A stretch of 64,000 bases of DNA from Drechmeria coniospora (taxonomy: Eukaryota; Ascomycota; Sordariomycetes; Hypocreales; Ophiocordycipitaceae), in contig NC_054389.1 in the NCBI RefSeq assembly GCF_001625195.1, positions 744,001-808,000 of the forward strand. Reading direction: 5' to 3'. The translations under genes were made by a program, and so were the position numbers. Below, in pieces: positions 54,349 through 64,000 of the stretch. Position 1 is the first letter of the stretch; every line of letters begins with the position of its first letter. Under the pieces are notes generated by a model that was not told the origin of the DNA, did no database searches, and saw only the letters and a program-made list of their open reading frames with translations.

Positions 54349-55615
54349 TCCTCATGGTGGTGGCAGGCGAGGGCACGGAGAGAGTGGTGGTGGTGAGGAT
54401 GGCATGTCGAGGCGGGGGTGGCGACGTGGTGGGTTGCGTCATTGACGGTGGTTTCGGCGTACAGTGCCGAGTACAAATCAGCGACTGCGCGATAGTTGCG
54501 CGGAGTCACGTGGGAGGGGGCGTGGGCAGGCGGTTGATTGTGCCTGCTGTTGGTGGAGTATTGATACTGTACGGAGTACTCCGTAAGTACTTGCAACTAC
54601 TTGGGGCTGGCAAGGTAATATTGTTGCAGTACATGTACGGAGTACTTGAGTATAAGTAAATAATTACGGAGTGCAAGTACTGTACTTGAGTATTTAGCTT
54701 GCAAGAGTATCGTGCATGTATTACAGCAAGTACAGTACAGTGCACGTACAACTACAACTACACTCATGTACGGAGTACGGAGTAATAATACTTGCTCGTA
54801 ATTGTCTTGAATAGCACAGAAACAGACAAACAATTGGCAATGCTTCTGGCGACCGTCAGCAAGACTCTAGTGGAGTCCATGGTGACGAGGAGCAGATGAA
54901 TGAGCGCGGCAGTAAATGGGACCCTGGCATCATGAGTGCGTACGGCTGCCTGCTGGACCGAATCATGACGCTAGGAGGCAGCAAACATATACTACGATCA
55001 GCAATCATGGTTGAGGCGATCTAAACACAACACGTGGCGGGTGCAGCTGGTAGGTCAGAAGCGACTCCGTCGTCGAGTCTCCATCCACGTCAGCATCAGT
55101 TTCGTTGCCTAGTGCCGATGTTGGCGGAGATTCCCTTTGCGCCACGACGTCATTCCGTTTACAAGCCCGCTGCCGAATACGACGTGCGACGAAGGAGGTG
55201 CACGCTATCGTGAACAGTACACTGCACCTAACTCGAAGGGTTGATAGAGTTGCCAGTACGGAACTAATAGTGGTGCCTGGGCTGATGTCGACTGAAGCCA
55301 CAGGCTAATAAGACCCTGCCTGACTATTACCTAGCACCCGGTTTTAGTATTCAACTCATACTGTGCGTGCGCTGCAATGAAGCGTATAGGTACTTGCACC
55401 CACCGCACATGCATCGAACACTCCTACGCCGAGCAGTAACGTCATGCGTGTCTCACTCTTCGCCAAGGCAGCAGCATGGAAGTCATGCCTATAAGACCCC
55501 GCAGGCCAGCCTCGGCCGCTGCAGCGAAAGCAAGAGGGACGGTGGAACGCAACACCAGCGCACCACTCACCACGCATACTTGATCCCTAGTCATTCGTCG
55601 ACGGCTCTGCATGAC
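54349..55615. other. Divergent intergenic region with GTACGGAGTAC cluster
   Basis: It contains the EXO5 and F-box promoters. From 54560 to 54790 it holds several GTACGGAGTAC elements, including an inverted pair starting at 54569, one near 54636 and a tandem pair near 54770. In-frame sequence upstream of the F-box start lacks protein character. No RNA gene was seen. Confidence 0.65.
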
Positions 55616-56253
55616 ATGCCGCAGCGCCTAGCGGAATGTTTGCCGTGCACCGAGGCGAATCCCGAGGCGAATCCCGAGGCGGACGGCGACTCCGGACCGG
55701 CTCCCGAACGCAAGCCGGCCCAAGTGTGCTTCCTCTCGCTCCCGACAGAGCTTCATCTAGTCATTGCCGAACTCCTCATCTATCCCGATGCGCTGTCGCT
55801 CAAGCACACGAACCGTCACTTCTACGGCCTCGTCGACACGGGCATCGAGCTCAAGGTGGACTGGCTCATGGAGCGGCGCCGGATGCACCTCGAGTGTCCC
55901 AACGACAAGCGCTGCGATTTGGGGAGCGACCTCCGCTTCTGCCGGGGCAGCGTACCGTACCATGCACCCAGCCCCGTCCTCGTCGTCCCCTTCCGTCCTT
56001 GCATGCTGACGGCCGCAGCCTGCTGATGCGGCGACGGCGCGAACATGTCGAGTGCGAGTCGCTGCCGGGATTGGGATGCCTCGTCCACGGCACGCCGGCC
56101 TGCGCTCATCGTCCCACCCGGCGGGGGCTCTGGCGGTACGGTGTGCGCATCAACCTTACCATCGAGTTGTGGTGGCTGCTGCCGGCCATGATGGCCGTCG
56201 TCATCGCCTGCCTCCTCGCGAAGCAGGCATCCTCGCTCGTTCCGTTTCAGTAG
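55616..56253 (+). CDS. F-box-like protein with a C-terminal transmembrane helix
   Basis: Predicted 191-residue protein with exons 55616-55956 and 56019-56253. The 62-nt intron has donor GTACCA, branch CTGAC and acceptor CAG, joining FCRGSVP to LLMRRRREHVECES. Residues 39-75 (FLSLPTELHLVIAELLIYPDALSLKHTNRHFY) fit the F-box pattern, which would bind Skp1 in an SCF ubiquitin ligase. Residues of about 165-181 (WWLLPAMMAVVIACLLA) form a hydrophobic helix near the C-terminus, so the protein may be tail-anchored. Six cysteines between 94 and 142 are a possible metal site. An EANP duplication lies at 13-20. No substrate-binding repeats follow the F-box. The frame is open upstream to 55367 with another ATG at 55409. 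Confidence 0.75.
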
Positions 56254-56485
56254 CGTACGTGTACGTGCGGGAGCTTCCAACACGACGACAGCACGCATAA
56301 GAATCCATGGTGTGATGTAATCTAATTGCCCGGAACTGCCGAGGGAAAGAAAAAAAAAAGGCCAAGGCGGAAGCATCGTCTAACTGCGCGCCAATCTATC
56401 CGTCTATCGAGTTAACCATCCGTCATCGTGAAGCACAGACGCCATTCAAGTCCAGTCGAAGGCTGTCGTGACGCAGACCACCCGC
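56254..56485. terminator. Short convergent 3' region
   Basis: The 232-base gap between two gene ends includes an A-run at 56347-56359 and must hold both 3' processing regions. No specific signal is certain. Confidence 0.3.
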
Positions 56486-58198
56486 CTAGGCGCCCCGTCG
56501 ACCGCGGCCGCCGCCGCCGCCGCCGCCGCCGCCCTGGGACCGCTTCGGCTTCGGTCGGTCAGGGACCGTGTTGAGGCCCTTGACGCCTCGCAAGCCCATC
56601 TTGCCGACCGTCGTCTTGGCGATGGGCGGCGTCTCGGGAGATCCGAGGCCGGCTCGGGCGTAGATGTTGCCTTGCCTCACGAGCTCCTCCTTGTCCCACT
56701 TAAGGCCGCGGAGGTGATTGTTGTAGTATCCGAGCCACGCCTGGTAGATCTTGGGCGCCTCCTCCTCCGCCATGCTCTCGACGATGCCGTAGACGTCGGC
56801 GGCCGAGGAGAGATCGGCCGGGTGGGGGATGAGCTTGATGTCCTTCATGGTCCAGCGGGGGAAGAAGTCTTCGGCTTCGCAGACGATGAAGATGCCGCGG
56901 CCGTCGGCGTCGGCGCGGGCGGTTCGGCCGAGCCGGTGGATGTAGCTCTGCTTGTCCGAAGGGATGCCGACCTGGAAGACGGTGGTGACGCCGGGAAAGT
57001 CCATGCCGCGGGCGATGACATCGGTGGCGACGAGGACGGCGCTCTTGGCGTCGCGGTATTCGTTGGTCACCTTGGTCCGCTTCGCCTGCGAGATGCGGCT
57101 GTGGAGGGTGGAGACGGGAGGCAGGCCGGGCACGGCCGAGAGGATGTGACCGTACAGGCCGGCGAGGGCGGCCGTGGGGGCGAAGACGATGGCCTTGAAG
57201 TGCTGCTGCTGCTGGGCCGCCTCCTCGCGCACGCTCCCGACCATGGCCGGCGCCACGTCGGAGAAGGCGGGCACCTTGATGAGCATCTGGGGGACGCGCT
57301 CGTGCGTGTTGACCTCGCCGGCGGGGATGGTCGAGATGAACTTGTATCCGGGGCACAGGACGAGGCCGGCGACCTGGTTGACGTGGGGCGCGATGGTGGC
57401 GGAGAAGAGCATGCCCTGGCGGGGCACCTGCTTCCGGTCGGGCAGGCGGCCGACAATCTCTCTCAGCGCCGGCATGAAGCCCATGTCCAGCAGCCGATCG
57501 GCCTCGTCGAGGACGAGGGTGTCGAGGTGGCGGAAGGCGTAGAGGATGTCCTCGTTGGACATGTGATCGATGAGCCGGCCGGGCGTGGCGATGAGCACGT
57601 CGCAGCCGCCGAGGATCTGCCTCTCCTCCTTGTCCTTGTTCGTGCCGCCGATGGCGATGCGGACTCGAAAGTGGGGCAGTCGTTGGAGAAGGTTGGTCGC
57701 CTCCTGGGCGATCTGCATGGCCAGCTCGCGCGTCGGCGAGACGACGAGGAGGGAGATGCCGGCGCCGCGACCCCTGTTCTGTGTGATCATGGTCTGGAGG
57801 GCCGGGAGGAGGAAGGCAATCGTCTTTCCCGTGCCCGTCTTGGCCTGGACAAGACAGTCGCTCTTGTTGGGAGGCAGCAGCTCCCAGAGGGTGGCGGCCT
57901 GGACGGGCATCATGTGATCGAACTTGAGGTCATCCGTGATGGCCTCGATGATTTTCGCGTGCACGAGGTTCTGGCCTCCAAGCTCGGCGAATCTCGGCGT
58001 GTTGAGAGGCACGGCTTCGGTGAGAGGCGGACGGCAGTCCGGGACGGGCGGGGTTCGATTCGGAGTGTCGATGCTTGGAGTGGCATATCCGCCATTCGGG
58101 ACTGCTGACCCGTCGTGATTCCTCGCATCAAGATGGCGTCCTGTACCGCCACCGCCGCGGCGGCGAGGAGGCCGCCGACCGTTTGGTTTGCCGTTCAT
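56486..58198 (-). CDS. MSS116: DEAD-box RNA helicase, MSS116 type
   Basis: Predicted 570-residue ATP-dependent RNA helicase, by family a mitochondrial RNA chaperone for intron splicing. Motifs in order: VQAATL (Q motif), QAKTGTGKT (Walker A), SPTRELAMQ (Ia), ATPGRLIDH, LDEADRLLDMGF (II), LFSATIAPHV (III), KAIVFAPT, ARGMDFPGV (V) and YIHRLGRTAR (VI). The C-terminal extension WLGYYNNHLRGLKWDKEELVRQ continues to a polyglycine/arginine tail (GGGGGGGGGRGRRG), an RGG-like RNA-binding end. The KAIVFAPT and GMDFP segments place it nearer MSS116 than other DEAD-box proteins. The frame stays open to an ATG at 58426, giving 646 residues; that extension has no clear presequence. Localisation is inferred, not seen. 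Confidence 0.85.
   Translation of the reverse strand: MNGKPNGRRPPRRRGGGGTGRHLDARNHDGSAVPNGGYATPSIDTPNRTPPVPDCRPPLTEAVPLNTPRFAELGGQNLVHAKIIEAITDDLKFDHMMPVQAATLWELLPPNKSDCLVQAKTGTGKTIAFLLPALQTMITQNRGRGAGISLLVVSPTRELAMQIAQEATNLLQRLPHFRVRIAIGGTNKDKEERQILGGCDVLIATPGRLIDHMSNEDILYAFRHLDTLVLDEADRLLDMGFMPALREIVGRLPDRKQVPRQGMLFSATIAPHVNQVAGLVLCPGYKFISTIPAGEVNTHERVPQMLIKVPAFSDVAPAMVGSVREEAAQQQQHFKAIVFAPTAALAGLYGHILSAVPGLPPVSTLHSRISQAKRTKVTNEYRDAKSAVLVATDVIARGMDFPGVTTVFQVGIPSDKQSYIHRLGRTARADADGRGIFIVCEAEDFFPRWTMKDIKLIPHPADLSSAADVYGIVESMAEEEAPKIYQAWLGYYNNHLRGLKWDKEELVRQGNIYARAGLGSPETPPIAKTTVGKMGLRGVKGLNTVPDRPKPKRSQGGGGGGGGGRGRRGA
56503..56535. repeat. GCC/CCG trinucleotide run coding polyglycine
   Basis: A perfect GCC-type run near the 3' end of the helicase gene codes for about nine glycines on the minus strand, just before the final arginines. 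It is in frame and likely length-variable. Confidence 0.8.
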
Positions 58199-58429
58199 CG
58201 GACTTTGGAATGGTACGAGGTGACAAGGTTGGTGAGCGATGGGGTATGCGTAGGTGTTTTGCGAGGTGCCGTGCTGTTCGAGCCAAGGAACGAGCTTTTC
58301 GAATTCACAAGACTCGCCGTCGATGGGAGGGATGTGAAATTTTCCCAAGAGAGGAAAGTTCCCGGCTCTGATTGTGTGGTTGGCCGCTGGGATGACGTAC
58401 CCCTGCCTAGTACATGTTCGGATCATAGG

Positions 58430-59220
58430 CCTGGTTTACTTACTCCGTACTCCGTACTTACTGTACAGTACCTGTACTTGCAGTACTTGCTTACTTCATA
58501 CTTCCCATGTACTTACTGTAAGTATGCAACTACTTACCTACTTGAACAAGGTACTCCGACTCCGGACATGCACAAGTATTGCACCTATTACCTGTACTCC
58601 GCATACCTACAACTAATACTTGTACTGCCCAAGGTTCGTCACTACCGAGCCTTCTAGGTGCAATTGGGCGTGCTACATGTAATTGTAGGCAAGAGTACGG
58701 AGTGCAGAGTATCCGTACGAGTAGCCGTATTAGTCCTTCTAGTACTCCGTATTACTCGTGCACTTGTGCCGTGCCTACAGTATCTCACAAACAAGTACAC
58801 GTACCAACCTGCTTATGTACTTGCTGTATTACTGTACACCTACAGTAGCAAGGACAAAGTTTCGCAGTGGACTTGCACAATTATTGGCAACAAGCAACAC
58901 TTACTACTAGGTACCTTGGCACTTATTACATGTAGGTGCCAACGCTCTGGAATTCCATATGGGTACATTTACTGTACGGAGTACAAGTACCCTTTTTTAC
59001 TTGTACTGCGCAGTAACATCAATGGTCTCGGTTCTAGTTCATCGCTGCAGTGTATGGGTGCTGGAGCTTGGTGCATAGTACTGTAGGTACTAGGTACTAA
59101 CCGAAGGAACCTTCTATTGTGCGTACAGTACTCCGTAATACTACCTGCTAATGTTACGGAGTAGTAGGTTAGTAGGTTACCTTACTATTACATCCACATG
59201 TAGGTACGGAGTACTGCCTT
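58430..59220. repeat. Largest cluster of GTACGGAGTAC-type elements in the window
   Basis: At least eight complete or one-mismatch copies on both strands occur in about 800 bases, with numerous half-sites GTAC and AGTAC. Nothing in the stretch looks coding. Confidence 0.75.
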
Positions 59221-60140
59221 TCAAGTTCGTATGGAGGGGTTGTAGTGAATACACGCACATCCACCTGCACTTGGAGCGGCCCTACCGTACACTGTACTTA
59301 CATTCCCCGTCATGCATCTGCCTGGGACATGCGGTACCGTCGAGAAAAATCGGACATCCTCTCACCATCTTCGCTCACTCGGAGAGTAAAACTATCGAAA
59401 ACCACACGGTCAACCAGGATGCATCGATGTATTCTCGACGTACATTGTTTATGTTATACTCATGTCAACGTACCCAAGTTGCAGTGTCAGCTGCTGGAAG
59501 CAGCCTCGAGTGCATGTGTAGGCGCATGAAGAGGTTCATGGTCCGCCGACTCGCTTGTATCTGAGCGAGTGCGAGCGCAAGTCCTATAATGACACCTACT
59601 CGCAAGAACGGAAGCGACTGAGGTGTAGGACCAGTATCAGAGATCATGCCGTCCCATCTCGGGCGAGACTCCATCCCCACAGCGGATTCCAGAAGTGAGC
59701 CAGGTTGACGACTTCTAATCCATCAGGGGTTGGATAGATTCTGGATCCCGTCGCGGTGGGTGCAAGTGCAAACGCGTGCAACGTCGGCTGGTTGGAGGAA
59801 AGCTCGACAAGTTTGCTTCATGTCGCGCCCTGGGCTTATCACGAGTGCTCGCATCGTCCGTTTTGCTGGCATGTGCATGCGCAGCGAGGAGGACTACGAT
59901 CTGGTGATTATTATGACCAGTTGTCCTCCTAGCTTGCTCACTTTGGAGTCTTCCTGGGCGGTGCTGACATGTACCCATCTGTACGCTTATATTACTAGCA
60001 CCTACGTACATGGAGTCATGCAACCACACGTACGTACGAGAACGCGGCCGTAGGGTGTACTTGTAACGATCTCCTAACATTTACAACGTACTCGTACGAG
60101 CACAGCGTGTGCTACAGTACGTAGCGGAGGTTGGCCAAAC

Positions 60141-60184
60141 ACAAACCAACCACAAACCAACCACAAACCAACAACAAACCAACA
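60141..60184. repeat. 11-bp minisatellite, 4 copies
   Basis: Tandem ACAAACCAACC / ACAAACCAACA units with no gaps lie about 210 bases upstream of the rhodopsin-domain start codon, in the presumed promoter or leader. Confidence 0.9.
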
Positions 60185-60396
60185 ATACACTGCCAAGCGT
60201 CCGTCCCAAACTCACATCTTTGATCCAGCCGCAAGCCGATACTGGTTTACGGACAACTCTGACGGCGGTCTGCCGGACGAGTTCGAGGGTAGGAGACGGT
60301 CTCTTCCACGCTTCCGCTGCGCCTGTCGGCCGCAATGACAGCTCACTGGCTGGAGTCGTTTTCGGAAGCAGCCACGGCCTCGACGGCGAAATCAAC

Positions 60397-61613
60397 ATGA
60401 CTCTCTATTCGACGCCGCCGGCGGTGAGGGACTTCAGCGAGGTCAAGCCGACGCTGCTTGTGGCCTGGTGGGCGACTCTGTTCTGCACTTGCCTCATCCT
60501 GCTGCGCCTTGCGGGACGATACATTCGGGTCGAGCGGCTCTTCCCCGAGGACAAAATCATGGCCTTGGCTCTCGTGCCCCTCTACGGCCGCATCGCTTGC
60601 GTTCACGTCGTCCTGCTCTACGGCACCAACAATGCCGACCTGGCCCATCTGCCTCTTGCTTCCGACCAGATTTCGCGCCGCGTGACGGCAAGCAAGTTGA
60701 TCCTGGCGGGGAGGGTATTTTACGCCGCAACGTTCGTCCCCTGCGTGGCCGGCCTCGAGCGAGGCGGAAAATTGCAGAGTGAATGCTGACCTTGGCCAGA
60801 TTATGGACTCTCAAGCTGACGACGCTCGCCTTTCTCGCTCGGCTGGCGGGCGCCTCGATGAAGCAGGTCTACCAACGGCTCGTCGTTTTCCTCCGCCTCA
60901 TGTTGGCCGCGACCTTTCTCGCCGTTGTCGTCAGCGCTCTTGCCGAGTGTCAACCTTTCTCGCACGCCTGGCAGGTCCTCCCTGATCCGGGACCGAAGTG
61001 CCGCCAGGGATTTGCCCATCTTCTTACCGTGGGGATCTGCAGCGCCGTCATGGACGCCGTCCTCGTCATTTTCCCCGTGCCCATCATCATGTCGACCCGG
61101 ATTCCGACGAAGCGCAAGATCCTTCTGGTCATGCTGTTCTGCTTCGGCTTCCTTGCCGTCGCCGTCACCCTATGCAGGATTCCCCAGATCATCAAGCAGC
61201 ATGGCGACCAGGTGACGCGGACCATGTGGGCGTCCGTCGAGCTCCTGGCGGCAACCACCGTGGCCAATCTCGTCGCCCTCGGCTCCTTTCTGCGCGACAG
61301 CGGGGCGAGGAAGACCAAGTTCCGGCCCGACCATCGCAGCAGCGGCACAGCCTCATGGCGGCAGGTCGAGGGCACCACGAAGAGCTGGTACGAGAACCTG
61401 CAACCCAGCGCCGCGCATCCGCAGGCACTCGCAGCTGCACATCGACACCCATCGTCCGACGACAGGGTTCCCAGTCCGACGGAGAGCCATGACTCGCTGC
61501 TGCAGCATGGCAAACGGGCATCATTCGCTCGAGCTGCCGATGTGTCGGAGCCCACACAGCCCAGTCCAGTCTTGTCCGCCGGCAGGGTGGGCCTATGGTT
61601 GCATCGCCGGTAG
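60397..61613 (+). CDS. Fungal rhodopsin-domain integral membrane protein (Pth11-like family, no CFEM)
   Basis: Predicted 382-residue seven-helix membrane protein with exons 60397-60731 and 60800-61613. The 68-nt intron has donor GTTCGT, branch CTGAC and acceptor CAG and joins FYAAT to LWTLKLTTLAFLARL. Hydrophobic helices include LLVAWWATLFCTCLILLRL, LVVFLRLMLAATFLAVVVSAL, SAVMDAVLVIFPVPIIM and ILLVMLFCFGFLAVAVTLC. The fungal rhodopsin/SAT4 family signature is present: aligned W-x-LK-x-T, the C and P around ECQPFSHAW and PKCRQG, and the D in SAVMDAVLV. The C-terminal 110 residues are Ser/His-rich and cytoplasmic. The family includes GPCR-like host-sensing proteins such as Pth11; ligand and signalling role here are unknown. 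The intron contains a stop, so retention truncates after the third helix. Confidence 0.88.
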
Positions 61614-63240
61614 ACTAACTTGCACCCTTGTGTCGGGCCAGCTGGAATGGGATGACATGACAGCCGCTTGATCCTTCATGCTGGCCAGACTCAACGCCGA
61701 CGGCCGGAACGCTAGAGACGAGGATGAAAGCCAACACGAACATGGCCATGGCAAACGCAGCTTCATCTTCATGCGAGCCATGATGGCCAAGACTCGTTGG
61801 TCGGTCGGCCGGGCGTGAAACATGTCATGGTCGTTTAGCTTGAGCGCCTTTCCATCGGTGGCGCCGCGTCCAGCTCGAGTGGCAGATTCGAGCTGCCCGA
61901 ACAGGAACTTTGAATCGACGCCAACCCCAGGTTTGCAGGGGTTCGGAGGGGCTATGTTTTGGCGTCTTCTGTCCATCGTCATGCGAGCAGGGGGGTAGAG
62001 AAGTTGACACGGCCATGCTAATATTACTTCACAGGACAGTGTTGGGTTGGTGTGCTTGATGCTTCAGTGCACTGTACAAGTAGCTGGACTAGTACTAGTT
62101 GCGAAAGTGCAGTACTGTACTCCGTACAGTACTTGTGTGCCTAGGCGTACTGTACATGTACTCCATAGCTACAGGTAGTACTCCGTACCTGCAGATGGCA
62201 TCGAGTCCCGGCTGCTCCATAGGCCGTGGCAGGGTCATTGCATCGAAGTAAATGCTGCAATTGCAAATTCATTCGTTATTCATGTAATTATTTTCAGAAA
62301 TACAGATCCATCCCTACGACAATACATCTATGCTAATGTAGCTTGCAATAAATGTGCCGACGACAGGTACAAAATGGCACCCGCACCGACTACTTCCTGC
62401 TCACCTATGGCCCTTGTACACTGTGCGGAGCAGTATGATACAATGTGCACAACTATTCACAGAGTACGGAGTACATGTAAGTACACGCAATATACTGCAT
62501 GTACGGGGTACTAGGTACTTATTTATACACACTTTGAAGATCATACAAGTACATGCGTACTCCGTATACTTGTAGCACTCCGTATTGCGAGCCATGTCAA
62601 GAGCGTTCCTGCCTCCCAACTACCCACACCGCCAAGAACACGCATGAACTGGAAAAGATACTCCGTGATAATACTCCGTACACCTATTCTTTTCTCTTTT
62701 CCCTTGTTTCCCACCCCCTGTCCCTTGCTCTTGTTCTTCGAAATGTTCCATGCCACGGGAACCATAGCCACACTGCCTAGGCTCGAACCCCCCTGTCCTG
62801 GCTCTGGCTCCAGCATGGCCGGCGATGATACCCGATCCGGACTCGGAGCATTGAGCAGAGCTCTCGAGCTGCCTGGGCATGACTGCCGCTTCCATGATCG
62901 AATTCTCATGGACTGAACGGGTGCGTGTACAGTCTGTTCATGCACAGAACAGAGTAGGTGCTCGGGAGATGACGATGCGGGCTCTGTTGCCTTGGTACAC
63001 ATGCTGACTTGTACGCTTCGTTGCAGAAATCTCGCCGTGCTTGTGAGAAACGGCTCCATACACACGTCGCAGATGTAGCCTCGTGCCGGGACGCATGGCA
63101 TGCCGTCATTGCGTCCCAACCCGAAATCGACGCTGCTGCGTGAACACATCCGGGACTGCTTCACACGCATGAACCTTGCCTCGGCCGCCTGCCGGCAGTC
63201 GCAACCGGACGGTCGATATTGACGACGTCGAAACCAAAAC
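61614..63240. other. Intergenic region upstream of the permease gene
   Basis: No coding sequence is supported. GTACGGAGTAC-type elements occur at 62117-62127, about 62178, 62464-62474, about 62558 and about 62660-62680. The last 500 bases before 63241 are the presumed permease promoter. Confidence 0.6.
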
Positions 63241-64000
63241 ATGGCAAGCCACGAGCATGATAACCCAGAGGCCGTGCAGCATGCCATCACCTGCACACGC
63301 GACTTCGAAGTGGTCGAGATGACGGATCTGTCCGCGTCCGCCGGCAAGTCCAGCGGCCAGTTCCCGACCACGACCGCATTCTACTCCGTCTCTACTCCGA
63401 CCAAGACTCCAGGCGGGCGATCACGCGGCCACCGCTGGGTCGATAGCTTCCGCCGAGTCCCCGGCCTGCCCATCTCGTCCCAGCAAGGCTACCGCCCCGG
63501 TGACGAGATGGCCGACCCGTCGCACGCCCGCGATCGATTCTACGACCTGCGCGCCGCCAATGCCCGGACCGCCAACTCGGCCCTCGTCCGCGAACTCAAG
63601 GGCCGCCATCTGCAGATGATTGCCATCGGCGGCTCCGTCGGTACGCCGTCTCGCCTGCCGGCAAACCTCTCGCTCTCGCCCGAGTGCTGACGGCCACCTG
63701 TCGCAGGCACCGGACTCTTCGTCACCTCGGGCTTGGCCCTCTACGAGAGCGGCCCCGCCTGTATGCTGCTCGCATACGTCTTCACCGGCGCCCTTCAGTT
63801 TTGCACCATGCAGAGCTTGGGCGAGCTGGTTGTCACCTTTCCCATCGCAGGTTCCTTTTCCGTCTTTTCCACCCGTTTTCTCGATCCCTCATGGGGCTTT
63901 GCCATGGGTTGGAAGTGCGTGCCAGCCTGAGTACCACTCCAGGCCCCTCGTCCGAATGCGCGGCTGATGGAAATTTCCCGCCAGCTATGCTTTGCAATGG
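63241..64000 (+). CDS. Amino-acid permease (5' part, runs off the window)
   Basis: N-terminal part of a plasma-membrane amino-acid/proton symporter of the yeast AAT family. Exons are 63241-63640, 63707-63914 and 63985 to beyond the window. Introns are 66 nt (donor GTACGC, acceptor CAG) and 70 nt (donor GTGCGT, branch CTGAT, acceptor CAG). The cytosolic N-terminus of about 115 residues is Ser/Thr/Arg-rich. ELKGRHLQMIAIGGSV joins GTGLFVTSGLALYESGP, the classic first-helix motif. Then come TMQSLGELVVTFPIAGSFSVF and FAMGWNYALQW, the conserved second and third helix segments. The frame is intact to the last base. Substrate specificity cannot be read from this part. Confidence 0.92.

Larger units (their letters stand above)
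58199..60396. other. 2.2-kb divergent intergenic region with dense GTACGGAGTAC elements
   Basis: From 58430 to 59220 the sequence is packed with TACTCCGTAC/GTACGGAGTAC elements, for example 58441-58457, 58974-58984 and 59204-59214, plus many ACTTACTGTA and AAGTAC words. No gene is supported there. The right part contains an 11-bp array at 60141-60184, upstream of the rhodopsin-domain gene. Confidence 0.65.

Noticed and set aside
56468..58108. 546-codon plus-strand open frame across the DEAD-box gene
   Set aside because: It is antisense to conserved helicase motifs; the open frame results from high GC content.
1..64000. Transfer RNA or ribosomal RNA genes
   Set aside because: I looked for T-loop (GGTTCGAAT-type) and paired-stem patterns. 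The few GTTCGAA words lie in coding or unpaired contexts. A tRNAscan run would be decisive.
1..64000. A secondary-metabolite gene cluster
   Set aside because: The monooxygenase, reductase, thioesterase and glycosyltransferase lie near each other, but no backbone synthase or pathway regulator is present and housekeeping genes are interleaved.

Overview
The window is nuclear DNA of a filamentous ascomycete, most likely a Sordariomycete of the Hypocreales. The evidence is short introns (54 to 95 nt) with GTRNGT-type donors, a CTRAC/CTRAY branch box and an AG acceptor; GC-rich coding sequence; long low-coding spacers; and fungal families (Pth11-like rhodopsin-domain protein, fungal Sec1, Ecm4-type transferase, MSS116 helicase). 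Species is not provable from the sequence alone; a nematode- or insect-associated hypocrealean is a guess.

Layout, left to right: C-terminal tail of an unidentified gene (1-96, +, tentative); FMO-type monooxygenase fused to a DUF6314-like domain (-); NAD(P)-binding reductase (+); hotdog thioesterase (+); C2-domain protein (-); capsule-synthesis-type glycosyltransferase (-); G-patch protein (+); SEC1 (+); a proline/arginine-rich 4E-T-like protein (-); Ecm4-type glutathione transferase (-); ubiquitin-activating enzyme E1, UBA1 (-); a 4.1-kb spacer; one uninterrupted 21.7-kb reading frame for a secreted 7,235-residue protein (+); EXO5 (-); F-box-like protein with a C-terminal membrane helix (+); MSS116-type DEAD-box helicase (-); rhodopsin-domain membrane protein (+); 5' part of an amino-acid permease (+, runs off the end).

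Most genes are ordinary housekeeping or metabolic genes with no shared pathway, so this is not a biosynthetic cluster. The exceptional object is the giant gene at 30551-52258: signal peptide, N-terminal cysteine modules, about 3,560 residues of Ser/Thr-rich low-complexity sequence with several internal tandem arrays, then about 3,340 residues holding well over a hundred four-cysteine modules, the first half of them arranged in a strict four-module super-repeat. It looks like a giant extracellular adhesin or coat protein. A second recurrent signal is the 11-mer GTACGGAGTAC (and its reverse complement), clustered in many spacers and not noticed in any coding exon.

Exon coordinates were worked out by hand from splice signals and reading-frame continuity; CDS spans include introns, listed in the evidence.
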